DNA of 64,000 bases from an uncultured Lachnospiraceae bacterium (GTDB lineage: Bacteria > Bacillota > Clostridia > Lachnospirales > Lachnospiraceae): the NCBI GenBank assembly GCA_945621435.1, contig CALZBR010000012.1, positions 1-64,000 on the forward strand. The letters are read 5' to 3'. Numbering within the stretch: position 1 is the stretch's first letter; each line of letters starts with the position of its first letter. This document shows positions 20,166 through 30,680 of the stretch, piece after piece. The notes under the pieces are model-generated. The model did not search any database and had not been told where the DNA came from. It worked only from the letters and a program-made list of their open reading frames with translations. Made by a program: the position numbers and the translations under genes.

Positions 20166-20634
20166 TCACCTTTAAAATAAGCGGATACAGAAACATGGTT
20201 ACAACGATAGTATACAATGCTTCCGGTAAGATTACATGTAAAAAATAGTACCCAAACTGAAACTTACCCTGCAGCATAAATAATAAAATATAGCACAGAA
20301 TCCCATAGGACAAATCACTTGTTATTATCAATGCTATCGGAAGCTTAATATCTTCCGGGTAGAAAATTCTGCTGAATTTTCCATTTAAAAACCCTATGTA
20401 CATCATAAGCAATGCATAAAAACCAAGTACACTGCCAAAGAAAATATCATTTAACAGTCCGCAAAAAAAGCCGATAATCAGTCCATCATTCTCACCCCTC
20501 ATAAATCCAAAAGAGGCTGTTAAAATTATCATCAGGTTAGGAATGATTCCGGCAAAAGCAAAATTCCCGAATACACTGCATTGCAGAATAAAACATACAA
20601 TGACAAAAAGTGTAACTACTATTTTCCTGAGCAT
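20140..20634 (-). CDS. mreD: Rod shape-determining protein MreD
   Basis: Multi-TM 164 aa protein between mreC and mrdA. Confidence 0.88.
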   Translation of the reverse strand: MLRKIVVTLFVIVCFILQCSVFGNFAFAGIIPNLMIILTASFGFMRGENDGLIIGFFCGLLNDIFFGSVLGFYALLMMYIGFLNGKFSRIFYPEDIKLPIALIITSDLSYGILCYILLFMLQGKFQFGYYFLHVILPEALYTIVVTMFLYPLILKVNEKMETGE

Positions 20635-20645
20635 ATTTTTTCACC

Positions 20646-21515
20646 CTATTCATCGATGCTCTGTTTTCTGTCAGTTATGATCAGAACTTCCTCAAGATGT
20701 TCAAAATCAACAGCCGGGGTAATCAAGCCTGATTTCGTAAGATTGTTGGAATCTCTGTCAATGGAACTGATATAACCTATCAAGAGATTCGGCAGGTATT
20801 TGTCACTGATATTTGAGGTTACAATCTTATCTCCTTCGGCAACAAGATTCTTACTGTCCACCAGTTGTCCGAATCTTATATTCCCCTGTGACATCAATTG
20901 CAAGTCACCTGATACTATCAGATTATTACCGGTTGAAATCGTCATACCGCTCACATTACTATTATCAGAAATAATCGACGTGACTCTCGCCCAATTCGGT
21001 CCAACTGCAGTAACTCTGCCGACCAGTCCACCTCCTGCGATGACATTCATATCCGCTTCAATGCCTTGATTGCTTCCCTTATCAACTATGAATGAAGAGT
21101 ACCAATTGCCGGAATCTCTTGCAATAATACGGGCTCCCACTTTTTTGTATTCTTCGTATTGTTCGTTCAACTCCATCAATTGTCTCAGATTGTTCAATTC
21201 ATACTTGTCCTGTTGCAGAAGGATATTCTCTTCTGTTAATACTGCAATCTGCTCTTTCAATCTGGCGTTTTCATCCAGAAGATTCCTGATCTGTTCCAGT
21301 TCGTCTGAACGCTTGGACAACCAGCCTCCCATTTTTCCAATTCCCTGTTGAAACGGAACAATCACCTTACCCACAACAACATTAAGAGGTCTGTTAAATG
21401 TATCTGTTCCAAACGTAATCAGCATCATTAAGGTACACAAAACCGTTAAAATTAAAAGGAGATATTTACTCGGTAAAGTAAATCTCTCCCCTTTCTTTTT
21501 AATTACCGGGCTCAT
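20646..21515 (-). CDS. mreC: Rod shape-determining protein MreC
   Basis: TM plus coiled coil; KVGARIIARDSGNWYSSFIVDKGSNQGIEADMNVIAGGGLVGRVTAVG. Confidence 0.94.
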   Translation of the reverse strand: MSPVIKKKGERFTLPSKYLLLILTVLCTLMMLITFGTDTFNRPLNVVVGKVIVPFQQGIGKMGGWLSKRSDELEQIRNLLDENARLKEQIAVLTEENILLQQDKYELNNLRQLMELNEQYEEYKKVGARIIARDSGNWYSSFIVDKGSNQGIEADMNVIAGGGLVGRVTAVGPNWARVTSIISDNSNVSGMTISTGNNLIVSGDLQLMSQGNIRFGQLVDSKNLVAEGDKIVTSNISDKYLPNLLIGYISSIDRDSNNLTKSGLITPAVDFEHLEEVLIITDRKQSIDE

Positions 21516-22522
21516 TTACTCATCCCTTCAATTGCATAGGCAACAGATTTATAGTTATCTTCCTTGATAATCTTGGCAAGTCCCATTACAACACTGATTT
21601 CGGGATCTTCCGCCTCATTTACCTTAAGCCCGGTACCTGCAGCCAATCTTTCGGCGAGGTGACTCACCCTTGACGCTCCACCGGTCAGATAGATACCATG
21701 TCTATAAATATCTGCTGCAAGTTCAGGAGGTGTTCTCTCCAGAATGACCTTCACATTGTCTACAATGCTATGGAACAACTCTTCAAGGCAATCCGTAACC
21801 AGTTTTGTGGGAATCTCACGTTCAACCGGTAGTCCGGTCACAATATCACGTCCATATACAACCGCACCTCTTCCTTCCTTCTCCAAATCGCCCAGATTCA
21901 TCTTTACAACTTCGGCTGTCTTTCCGCCGATGATCAAATTAAACTCTTTTCTTACAGCTGCTCTGATCGCCTCATCAAACTTCAATCCACCGTTTTTAAT
22001 CAATTTACTGAGAACAATTCCCCCCAGTGAAAGAATGGAAATCTCTGTTGTTTCATAGCCCACATTGACCATCAGTACACCTTGAGAGTTTTTAACGTCA
22101 ATATCCAATCCCAGTCCGTCGGCTACCGCCTTTTCTACCACCATTATCTTTCTGGCTTTCACGCCGGAATCCCTAATCAAGTCATAAAATGCCCTTTTTT
22201 CCACTTCCGTGACATCCGTGGGAACTGCGATGAAGAAATCAGATGGTTTATTGTTTCCCTTTTGTATATCACCGATAAAATATCTGATTAATGTCTCCAT
22301 ATTTTTGATATCTGCTATGACGCCATTAGACAACGGAAAAGAAATATGAATATTTCCGGGAGCCTTCTCATACATATCATATGCAGAATTGCCATAAGCA
22401 AATAAAGTATTTTTATTCTCAATAGCAATCATATTCTTTTCCACAACAAAACAGTCATCCAGTCTGCTGTAGATTTTAATATTATTGGTACCCAAATCGA
22501 TACCGAACGCATTGTTAGCCAA
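21512..22522 (-). CDS. mreB: MreB/Mbl family actin-like protein (divergent)
   Basis: FGIDLGTNNIKIYSR; GVIADIKNMETLIRYFI; VNVGYETTEISILSLGGIV; GIYLTGGASRVSHLAERLA. Confidence 0.9.
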   Translation of the reverse strand: MANNAFGIDLGTNNIKIYSRLDDCFVVEKNMIAIENKNTLFAYGNSAYDMYEKAPGNIHISFPLSNGVIADIKNMETLIRYFIGDIQKGNNKPSDFFIAVPTDVTEVEKRAFYDLIRDSGVKARKIMVVEKAVADGLGLDIDVKNSQGVLMVNVGYETTEISILSLGGIVLSKLIKNGGLKFDEAIRAAVRKEFNLIIGGKTAEVVKMNLGDLEKEGRGAVVYGRDIVTGLPVEREIPTKLVTDCLEELFHSIVDNVKVILERTPPELAADIYRHGIYLTGGASRVSHLAERLAAGTGLKVNEAEDPEISVVMGLAKIIKEDNYKSVAYAIEGMSK

Positions 22523-22545
22523 AACAATAAACCCCTTTCCGAACG

Positions 22546-23241
22546 TTATTCAATAAACCAATCAGCCTCTTTAAAGCTTGTATAACAATTATCTCCAATC
22601 ACAATATGATCCAGCAACGGTACATCCAGCATCTCTCCAAGGATTCTCACATTCCCCGTAAGTTCAATATCGCTCTGACTCGGAGACGGGTCGCCGCTTG
22701 GATGGTTATGAACAAGAATGATGTTAACCGCCTTCATGCTGAGAGCTTCCAAAAAAATCTCCCTTGGTGAAATAAGTGACATTTTAACACTTCCCTCGGA
22801 AATCTTCTTCTCACCTATCATTTTCCCCTTTGTATCCAGGCTGAGCAAAAACACACATTCCGTTTCTTTGTGTCTCAGCAGTTCCATATAGTAAGCGGCT
22901 ACCTGTCCTGAGGAACAAAACTTCAAGCCTTCCTTGGCTGTAGCTCTGCTCATCCTCATGGATAATTCTGCCAGGCATTTTAGCTTTACTGCCTTCACCT
23001 GACCAATACCCTTGATTTTTTCAAGTTCTTCAACCGATACATCATAAAGCCCAAGTATTCCTTCTCTGGGATACCTGGAGAGTTTCAACACCTCATCCGC
23101 CAGCTGCAAAGCATTTTTATCCCTGGTACCCGTCCTGATAATCACTGCCAGCAATTCTGCTTCCGACATGCTTTCCGGTCCAAATCTCAAAAATCTTTCA
23201 TAGGGCAATTCCTGATATGCATTTTTTTCTTTTCGGTTCAT
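22546..23241 (-). CDS. radC: RadC family JAB-domain protein
   Basis: GPESMSEAELLAVIIRTG; VHNHPSGDPSPSQSDIELT; LLDHIVIGDNCYTSFKE. Confidence 0.95.
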   Translation of the reverse strand: MNRKEKNAYQELPYERFLRFGPESMSEAELLAVIIRTGTRDKNALQLADEVLKLSRYPREGILGLYDVSVEELEKIKGIGQVKAVKLKCLAELSMRMSRATAKEGLKFCSSGQVAAYYMELLRHKETECVFLLSLDTKGKMIGEKKISEGSVKMSLISPREIFLEALSMKAVNIILVHNHPSGDPSPSQSDIELTGNVRILGEMLDVPLLDHIVIGDNCYTSFKEADWFIE

Positions 23242-23310
23242 GTGTCTCCTTCTACCTTCTCCGACACACGTTTCCCGATGCATGGTTATATAACTCTTAC
23301 GCTTCACACA

Positions 23311-23550
23311 TCATCGTATAAAGCGATAAACCACCAGTGAGATAATCACTCCAAGAATACTGGCAATCGTGATATTAATCTCGAGACCGAAAGTAATAAT
23401 AAAAAATCCCAGATTCAGAACCATAGGCTGACTCAGCCCAAATGATTCACCGTAATTCAAGAAAGTTCCGGGAAAGCAGGTACCAATGCAGCTTCCGATG
23501 ACAAAACCGACCAATATTAACAAAACCAGTACCCAATTAATTCTTTTCAA
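23311..23550 (-). CDS. DUF4321-like small membrane protein
   Basis: 79 aa, two TM segments, downstream neighbour of radC. Confidence 0.65.
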   Translation of the reverse strand: MKRINWVLVLLILVGFVIGSCIGTCFPGTFLNYGESFGLSQPMVLNLGFFIITFGLEINITIASILGVIISLVVYRFIR

Positions 23551-23663
23551 GGCTTTTCCTCATCTTTCTTTTGTGTGTTTCATACATTAGTTAATGGTAC
23601 CATAAAATTCCTGATCTGTACATAAAAATAAGATAATTTATTTCTGCATTTTTTCACAAATTC

Positions 23664-24962
23664 TTACAGTTTTAGGCTGTTTATGTCGATTAGTCCGGCA
23701 TTCTTCATTGCCTGCACGGTCTTTAAAATACCAAATTTGGCATGTTGCCAGGTAAGTCCGCCCTGAAAATAAACCGCGTAGGGGGGCTTTATGGGTCCGT
23801 CTGCCGAAAGCTCTATGGAGGAGCCGGATACAAAGGCACCTGCCGCCATAATTACCTGTGCGTCATAGCCGGGCATATCCCAGGGTTCCGGCGTCACATG
23901 ACTGTCTACCGATGCCGCAGCCTGTATTCCCTGACAAAATGCAATCACACCCTCCGGCGTACCAAAGGTAATGGCCTGAATAATGTCATGCCGGCTTTCT
24001 TCACTGTTCGGAACCACTCCAAATCCAAAGGGTTCATAGAGATTGGCTGCAAAAACCGCTCCCTTCAATGCGGCTGCAGTCACCGTAGGCGCCAGGAATA
24101 ATCCCTGATAAAAATCTTTCAATACTCCCAGAGAAGCGCCTACTTCCTTCCCAAGCCCGGGAGAGGTCAATCGAAAGGCTGCGTTTTCCACACATTCTTT
24201 TTTTCCTGCTATATAGCCTCCGATCGGTGCCAGTCCGCCTCCGGGATTCTTAATCAGAGAGCCCACAATCATATCCGCACCGACATCGCTGGGTTCGATT
24301 TCTTCCACAAACTCACCATAGCAGTTATCCACCATGCAAATAACATCCGGTTTGATTGTTTTGATAAAGGCAATCAGCTCCCCGATTCGTTTTACGGAAA
24401 GCGTCGGTCTTGTCTGATATCCCTTGGAACGCTGAATCGTGACTAACCGGGTTCTCCCGTTGATACTTTTCCTGATATTCTCATAGTCAAATCCGCCATC
24501 CGGCAACAAATCAACCTGACTGTAGGTAATACCATACTCTGCCAAAGAGCCCCTGGAGGGTCGGATGCCAATGACCTCCTCCAAGGTATCATACGGTTTG
24601 CCGACAGGAGAAAGCAACTCATCTCCGGGCCGCAGATTACTCATAAGTGCCAAAGCAAGGGCATGGGTCCCGCAGGTAATCTGAGGTCTCACAAGAGCAT
24701 CCTCCGTGTGAAACACCTTGGCATAAACCTCCTCCAAGGTGTCCCGTCCCAAATCATTGTATCCGTATCCGGTGGTTCCCAATAGACAGGCTTCACTTAC
24801 TTTGCTTTCCTGCATTGCCTTGATGACTTTCATCTGATTATATTCGGCGATCTCATCTATTTCCCTAAATCTGGGAACTAATCTGTTCAGGACGCTTTCT
24901 CCATACTCATATATTTGTCGTTCAATGCCCATTTCAGCATACATTTCCTGTAATTTGCTCAT
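23664..24962 (-). CDS. Methionine gamma-lyase / aluminium-resistance family PLP protein (YnbB-like)
   Basis: TTGYGYNDLGRDTLEEVYAKVF; VDNCYGEFVEEIEPSDVGADMIVGSLIKNPGGGLAPIGGYIAGK; next to miaA. Confidence 0.9.
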   Translation of the reverse strand: MSKLQEMYAEMGIERQIYEYGESVLNRLVPRFREIDEIAEYNQMKVIKAMQESKVSEACLLGTTGYGYNDLGRDTLEEVYAKVFHTEDALVRPQITCGTHALALALMSNLRPGDELLSPVGKPYDTLEEVIGIRPSRGSLAEYGITYSQVDLLPDGGFDYENIRKSINGRTRLVTIQRSKGYQTRPTLSVKRIGELIAFIKTIKPDVICMVDNCYGEFVEEIEPSDVGADMIVGSLIKNPGGGLAPIGGYIAGKKECVENAAFRLTSPGLGKEVGASLGVLKDFYQGLFLAPTVTAAALKGAVFAANLYEPFGFGVVPNSEESRHDIIQAITFGTPEGVIAFCQGIQAAASVDSHVTPEPWDMPGYDAQVIMAAGAFVSGSSIELSADGPIKPPYAVYFQGGLTWQHAKFGILKTVQAMKNAGLIDINSLKL

Positions 24963-25013
24963 AGCTCTTCCTTCACGGGTGATTACCCCCTGCCTCCTCT
25001 ATTCTTTGAAAAA

Positions 25014-26021
25014 TCATAAGATATGATGCTCTCTCATCTTGTCCAGCATAAACTCCAGCATGCGCTCTTCGTTATAATCAAATTCATTCTTTTGAATCCA
25101 AATCACATCCCGTTCTCTTCGAAACCAGGTAAGCTGTCTTTTAGCAAAATGCCTGGTATCTCTCTTTAAGATCTCTATCGCCTCTTCCAGGGATGTTTCT
25201 CCGTCTAAATAAGCCAAAATCTCTTTGTATCCCAGACCCTGCATGGAAACCATATTACGGCTGCATCCGGCTTCCTTCAGCTTCCTTACCTCTTCCACCA
25301 GCCCCTCTTCCATCATTTCGTCAATACGCTGTTCGATTCTGGCATATAATCGTTCTCTGTCATCATTAAGTACAAAATAACAGGCATTATAAGCATTTTC
25401 TTTCTGTTTTTCCTGAAGGTTGTGTTCTGATATCCTGCGTCCTTCCAGATGATAAAACTCCAGTGCACGAATTGTTCGTTTCACATTGTTGGCATGGATG
25501 GAAACCGCCGAGACAGGATCTACCGTTCTTAACATTTCATGCAGGTATTCCGCACCATTTTCATCCGCAAGCTTCTCCAGCTCCCTTCGATACTCTCCGC
25601 TGTTTTCTTTGCCTTCGGACGTGTTGTTCTCTCCGTTAAAATCTATATTTCTCAACAATGCCTGAATATAAAACCCTGTTCCTCCGGATACAATCGGAAT
25701 ATGTCCTCTCTCATAGATTTCAGTCAGTGCTTTCTCAGCATAGTTCTTAAACAAAGCCACGCTAAAAGGGACCTCAGGATCCAGAATATCAATCAAATGA
25801 TGGGGAACTCCCTTCATTTCTTCCGGTTTAATCTTGGCTGAACCTATATCCATATGGCGATATACCTGCATGGAATCAGCAGAGATTATTTCACCGTCGA
25901 TGCTCTTTGCCAGACTGATGGACAATTTGGTCTTACCTACCGCAGTAGGGCCGGTCAATATCACCATAGGTTGTTTCTTTTCATTTTTTTGCGGTTCACT
26001 CATTCCAAAACCTCTTAACAT
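25014..26021 (-). CDS. miaA: tRNA dimethylallyltransferase
   Basis: ILTGPTAVGKTKLSISLA; ISADSMQVYRHMDIGSAK; GLGYKEILAYL. Confidence 0.97.
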   Translation of the reverse strand: MLRGFGMSEPQKNEKKQPMVILTGPTAVGKTKLSISLAKSIDGEIISADSMQVYRHMDIGSAKIKPEEMKGVPHHLIDILDPEVPFSVALFKNYAEKALTEIYERGHIPIVSGGTGFYIQALLRNIDFNGENNTSEGKENSGEYRRELEKLADENGAEYLHEMLRTVDPVSAVSIHANNVKRTIRALEFYHLEGRRISEHNLQEKQKENAYNACYFVLNDDRERLYARIEQRIDEMMEEGLVEEVRKLKEAGCSRNMVSMQGLGYKEILAYLDGETSLEEAIEILKRDTRHFAKRQLTWFRRERDVIWIQKNEFDYNEERMLEFMLDKMREHHIL

Positions 26022-26034
26022 GATTTACTGTCAA

Positions 26035-27951
26035 TCAGGATACAATTCTCTTAAATTTGCGTTCCATCTCAGTTTTTGTCATTTCCACTATTGTGGGTCT
26101 TCCATGAGGGCAGTTATAAGGATTCTCCAAAGTTAACAGCTCGTCTATCAGGGCTTCCGCTTCTTCCTGTCTTAATAGGTTATTTCCTTTGACCGCCGCT
26201 TTGCAGGACATGGATGCGATTTTTTCTTCAACCACCCGAATACCACCATAATTTCCGCCTTCCGCAAGCTGATCGAGAACCTCCAGAAACATTTCTTTTT
26301 CACAACATCCGTACAAATCTACAGGAACACTGCGAAGGGCATATTCATTTCCGCCAAAGGCTTCTATTTCAAACCCAAGGCTTTCAAATACTTCTTTGTT
26401 TTCCAGCAATACCATCTCTTCCTGAGCCGTCATACTGATAATGATAGGTGGCATTAACCCCTGTGAAATGACATTTTTTTCTCTATATTGTTTCATCAAA
26501 CGCTCATAATTAACTTTTTCATGAGCGGCATGTTGATCGATCATAAGAAGCTTATCCTGAAATTCAACCAGCCAGTATGTTTCAAATACTTGTCCTACGA
26601 TTCGAAAATGCGGTCTGTTTTCAACGGATAATACTTTATTTTCAAAAAGACTCAGCTGTTCCGTTTGGGGCTCGCCTATTTCCGTTTGATCTGCTTCCTT
26701 TATTTCAGCTTCAAGCCTTTCTGTTTCAGACTTTTCAACTCCTTTTATCCTCTCCCATACCGGATTTCTGACTATTTCCCTTTCGGAATTCGCTTGGGTT
26801 GTATAGGAGGTTTCTTCCCTGACACATTTTACCACCTGTTGAACCTCATTCCTGCGGTTCACCTCAAAAGGTTCCGGTACACGCTCTGCAGCCTTTGCTT
26901 TTTCTTCTTTTCTCTCCGCACGCTGCTCCTTCTCGCTTGCAAGAGAAGCCTGGGGGATCATCTCATGATGCTTTAAGGTATATTTCACTGCTCCGCACAG
27001 ATAAGCGCTGAAACCCATGGGATTGGTAAAACGTATATCCATTTTTGTGGGATGTACATTCACATCCACCTTGGAAGAATCCATGCTGATATGAAGCACA
27101 CAAAAGGGGAACTTGTGCTGCATCAAATATTCTTTATATCCCTCCTCAATTGCCCGAGCAATGACATTACTTTTGATAAATCTTCCGTTAATAAAATATA
27201 TTTCGTAATTTCTGGTGGACCTGACCTGCACCGGTTTTCCCAAAAAGCCTTCCACTTTTATGCCTTCCTGCTCCCATTTGATCGGAATCAGTGCATTTGC
27301 CACATCCCTGCCGTAAATTCGATATATCACTTCTCGCAAATCACCGTTTCCCGATGTGTGAAATTTCATCTGACCATTCACCACCAGCTTGAACGAAATG
27401 TCCGGTCTGGAAAGTGCCAGATGTTCCATCAGATCAGCAATATAACTGCCCTCCGTTGCAGGCTGTTTTAAAAATTTTCTTCTCACCGGTGTGTTGTAAA
27501 ACAGGTTGCGCATCAGAAACGTAGTACCATCCGGTGCACCAATCTCTTCAAAAACCACTTCTTTGGGACCTTCCATACAGATTCTTGTTCCCGTAAGGCT
27601 TCCCGGTGTTTTGGTAATTACTTCAACCTTGGACACTGCGGCAATACTTGACAATGCTTCTCCGCGAAATCCAAGACTTGACAGGTGAGTCAGGTCCTCT
27701 GATTTCTCGATCTTACTGGTTGCATGACGCAAAAAAGCAGTACGCAGCTGATCCTTTTCCATACCGCAACCATTGTCTGTGACTCGTATGAGCTCAATAC
27801 CGCCATCCTTTATTTCTACGGACAAGGAAGTTGCTCCTGCGTCAATTGCATTCTCAACCAGCTCTTTCACTACACTGGAAGGTCTTTCTACCACTTCACC
27901 GGCAGCTATTTTATCAATTGTTTCCGAATCAAGCACATGAATCTTTGCCAT
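26035..27951 (-). CDS. mutL: DNA mismatch repair protein MutL
   Basis: IHVLDSETIDKIAAGEVVERPSSVVKELVENAIDAGAT; C-terminal CPHGRPT motif. Confidence 0.98.
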   Translation of the reverse strand: MAKIHVLDSETIDKIAAGEVVERPSSVVKELVENAIDAGATSLSVEIKDGGIELIRVTDNGCGMEKDQLRTAFLRHATSKIEKSEDLTHLSSLGFRGEALSSIAAVSKVEVITKTPGSLTGTRICMEGPKEVVFEEIGAPDGTTFLMRNLFYNTPVRRKFLKQPATEGSYIADLMEHLALSRPDISFKLVVNGQMKFHTSGNGDLREVIYRIYGRDVANALIPIKWEQEGIKVEGFLGKPVQVRSTRNYEIYFINGRFIKSNVIARAIEEGYKEYLMQHKFPFCVLHISMDSSKVDVNVHPTKMDIRFTNPMGFSAYLCGAVKYTLKHHEMIPQASLASEKEQRAERKEEKAKAAERVPEPFEVNRRNEVQQVVKCVREETSYTTQANSEREIVRNPVWERIKGVEKSETERLEAEIKEADQTEIGEPQTEQLSLFENKVLSVENRPHFRIVGQVFETYWLVEFQDKLLMIDQHAAHEKVNYERLMKQYREKNVISQGLMPPIIISMTAQEEMVLLENKEVFESLGFEIEAFGGNEYALRSVPVDLYGCCEKEMFLEVLDQLAEGGNYGGIRVVEEKIASMSCKAAVKGNNLLRQEEAEALIDELLTLENPYNCPHGRPTIVEMTKTEMERKFKRIVS

Positions 27952-27971
27952 GACCTTCCTCCTTTTTTATC

Positions 27972-30650
27972 CTAACCCTGCCATCTGTTCTTCAGTTTAT
28001 TCTGAAGCTTGTATAAAGTATTTAAGGCATCTATGGGAGACATTTGATTGACATCCGCATCCATCAGCTCCTTCAGAACATCCTCATCCGTCACGGTCTC
28101 GAATAGAGACATCTGGGCCAGATCCACTTCATCCAGTTTCTTCTGTTTTTTCCCTTTTATATCCTCTTTTACGTCCGGTGCAATACTCTGTATTTTTTCA
28201 ATAATATCGTTATTGGTCAGCTGTTCTGCAATTTCCTTCGCTCTGCCGATAACCATATCCGGCACCCCGGCCAATTTAGCCACCTGAATGCCGTAGCTTC
28301 GATCAGCCCCACCCTTGATAATCTTTCGAAGAAAAATAATGTCGTCTCCGCTTTCCTTGACTGCAATACAATAATTATTTACATTGCTCATCTTGCCTTC
28401 CAGTTCTGTGAGCTCATGATAATGGGTCGCAAATAGCGTTTTCGCACCCAGAAGTCTGCGGTTACTGATATGTTCTATCACTGCCCACGCAATACTCAAC
28501 CCATCAAATGTGGAAGTACCTCTGCCGATTTCGTCCAGAATCAAAAGGCTGTTTGAGGTCGCATTGCGAAGTATGTTCGCCACTTCATTCATTTCCACCA
28601 TAAACGTGGATTGACCGCTTGCCAAGTCGTCAGATGCACCCACTCGCGTAAAAATACGGTCGACAATCCCAATATTAGCACTTCTGGCAGGCACAAAACA
28701 ACCCACCTGAGCCATCAGAACAATCAACGCCGTCTGCCGCATATAAGTGGATTTCCCGGCCATGTTGGGCCCTGTGATAATGCTGATGCAATGACTTCCG
28801 TTGTCGAGAAAGGTATCGTTGGAAACAAACATATCATTGGAAATCATCTGCTCCACCACAGGGTGTCTGCCATCCTTAATGTCGATGATTCCCTTCTCAT
28901 TCAGCTTTGGTCTGATATATCGATTACGCTCGGAGACAAGAGAAAGAGAAGCAAAAACATCCAATTTGGCCAAAGCCTTCGCTGTCCGCTGTATCCTTTC
29001 CAATTCCAAAGCGATGGATTCTCTGATTTTACAAAACAAATCATATTCCAATGTGGTAAGCTTATCCTCCGCATTTAAAATGGTATCTTCCAACTCCTTC
29101 AGACGAGGCGTGGTATAGCGTTCCGCATTGGCAAGAGTCTGTTTCCGGATATAATCCTCCGGTACGAGATCTTTGTAAGAATTTGTTACCTCAAAATAAT
29201 AACCGAACACTTTGTTATACTTGATGCGCAGATTTTTGATTCCTGTTCTTTCTCTGTCCTGTTCTTCCAACTCAGCCAGCCATTGTTTCCCATCTCTTTT
29301 AGCATTTCGCAGCATATCAATGGTTTCATCGAATCCATCCTTGATCATCCCGCCTTCACGAATGGTAATCGGAGGTTCTTCCTCGATGGCTTCCAAAATC
29401 AGCTGATAGATGTCCTGCAGACCATCAATTTCCTCTTCAATCCGGATCAGTTCCTCCTTCTCAAAACCTTTTAAGACTGTCTTGATGGCAGGCAGCATCT
29501 CCAAAGAATTACGAAATGCAATAAAATCTCTTGGATTCGCTGTCTTGTAGGTCACCTTACTCAAAAGCCTTTCCAGGTCATATACGGGATTCAGATATTC
29601 TCTGATTTCATCTCTGGACACACTGTCTTTGCACAGTTCTTCCACCGCGTCCAGACGTTTCTCCATCTCTTCTTTGTCAATCAAAGGCTGTTCCAACATA
29701 TTTCTCAGCAGTCGGCCGCCCATTGCGGTTCTGGTCTTGTCCAGCACCCAGAGCAAAGATCCTCTTTTCTGTTTTTCGCGCAATGTTTCAGCCAGCTCAA
29801 GATTTCTTCTCGTGGAGCTGTCCAGAAGCATATATTTATTGGTCAGATAAGGATATACATGCGTAAAATGTGCCAGGTCGGTCTTCTGGGTATCATAGAG
29901 ATATTGCAGCAGGGAGCCGGCTGCAATCATACCCATGGGAAAATCCTCGATTCCAAGCCCTGCCAGAGTACTTACTTTAAAATGTCGAAGCAGTATCTTT
30001 TTACAGCCTTCGTCATCAAACATATGCGCTTCCAGTGCATTGACGGAAATGTGATATCTTCCGCGCAATTCTTCCACTTCATATCCGCTGACCAGGAATG
30101 CTTCATTACAGATGATCTCTGAAGGTTCATATTTCATCAGTTCATCTTTGAGTTTTTTCAAATCCTCCACTTCGGTAAGATAGTAATCTCCCGTAGTCAC
30201 ATCAGCTATAGAGATACCTATCTTCGTGGGCGTATAGACAATACTCATAAGATAATTGTTTTTGGATTCCTCCAAAGCCTGAACATTCAGATTGGTACCC
30301 GGAGTTACGATTCGGGTAACCTCTCTTTTTACCAATCCCTTGGACAACCTGGGATCTTCCACCTGCTCACATATGGCAACTTTGTATCCCTTCCCGACCA
30401 ATCTTGTCAGATATCCCTCAACCGCATGATAAGGTACCCCGCACATAGGCGCTCTTTCTTCCAACCCGCAGGATTTACCTGTCAACGTAATCTCCAGCTC
30501 CTTGGAAGCCGTCAGTGCATCTTCAAAAAACATTTCATAGAAATCACCCAGACGGTAAAAGAGAATACAATCCTTATACTGCTTCTTGGTTTCCATATAT
30601 TGTTGCATCATCGGGGTTAAATCTTCCACCGCTATCTGCTGCTCTGACAT
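27972..30650 (-). CDS. mutS: DNA mismatch repair protein MutS
   Basis: DFYEMFFEDA; ITGPNMAGKSTYMRQTALI; LLILDEIGRGTSTFDGLSIAWAV. Confidence 0.98.
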   Translation of the reverse strand: MSEQQIAVEDLTPMMQQYMETKKQYKDCILFYRLGDFYEMFFEDALTASKELEITLTGKSCGLEERAPMCGVPYHAVEGYLTRLVGKGYKVAICEQVEDPRLSKGLVKREVTRIVTPGTNLNVQALEESKNNYLMSIVYTPTKIGISIADVTTGDYYLTEVEDLKKLKDELMKYEPSEIICNEAFLVSGYEVEELRGRYHISVNALEAHMFDDEGCKKILLRHFKVSTLAGLGIEDFPMGMIAAGSLLQYLYDTQKTDLAHFTHVYPYLTNKYMLLDSSTRRNLELAETLREKQKRGSLLWVLDKTRTAMGGRLLRNMLEQPLIDKEEMEKRLDAVEELCKDSVSRDEIREYLNPVYDLERLLSKVTYKTANPRDFIAFRNSLEMLPAIKTVLKGFEKEELIRIEEEIDGLQDIYQLILEAIEEEPPITIREGGMIKDGFDETIDMLRNAKRDGKQWLAELEEQDRERTGIKNLRIKYNKVFGYYFEVTNSYKDLVPEDYIRKQTLANAERYTTPRLKELEDTILNAEDKLTTLEYDLFCKIRESIALELERIQRTAKALAKLDVFASLSLVSERNRYIRPKLNEKGIIDIKDGRHPVVEQMISNDMFVSNDTFLDNGSHCISIITGPNMAGKSTYMRQTALIVLMAQVGCFVPARSANIGIVDRIFTRVGASDDLASGQSTFMVEMNEVANILRNATSNSLLILDEIGRGTSTFDGLSIAWAVIEHISNRRLLGAKTLFATHYHELTELEGKMSNVNNYCIAVKESGDDIIFLRKIIKGGADRSYGIQVAKLAGVPDMVIGRAKEIAEQLTNNDIIEKIQSIAPDVKEDIKGKKQKKLDEVDLAQMSLFETVTDEDVLKELMDADVNQMSPIDALNTLYKLQNKLKNRWQG

Positions 30651-30680
30651 CTTCCCTACTCCTATTCCTTCGTAAGCTCC

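Noticed and set aside
29859-30122. 87-aa plus-strand ORF antisense to mutS, and many similar plus-strand ORFs in the track
   Set aside because: Shadow ORFs of long minus-strand genes; composition and lack of motifs do not support coding.
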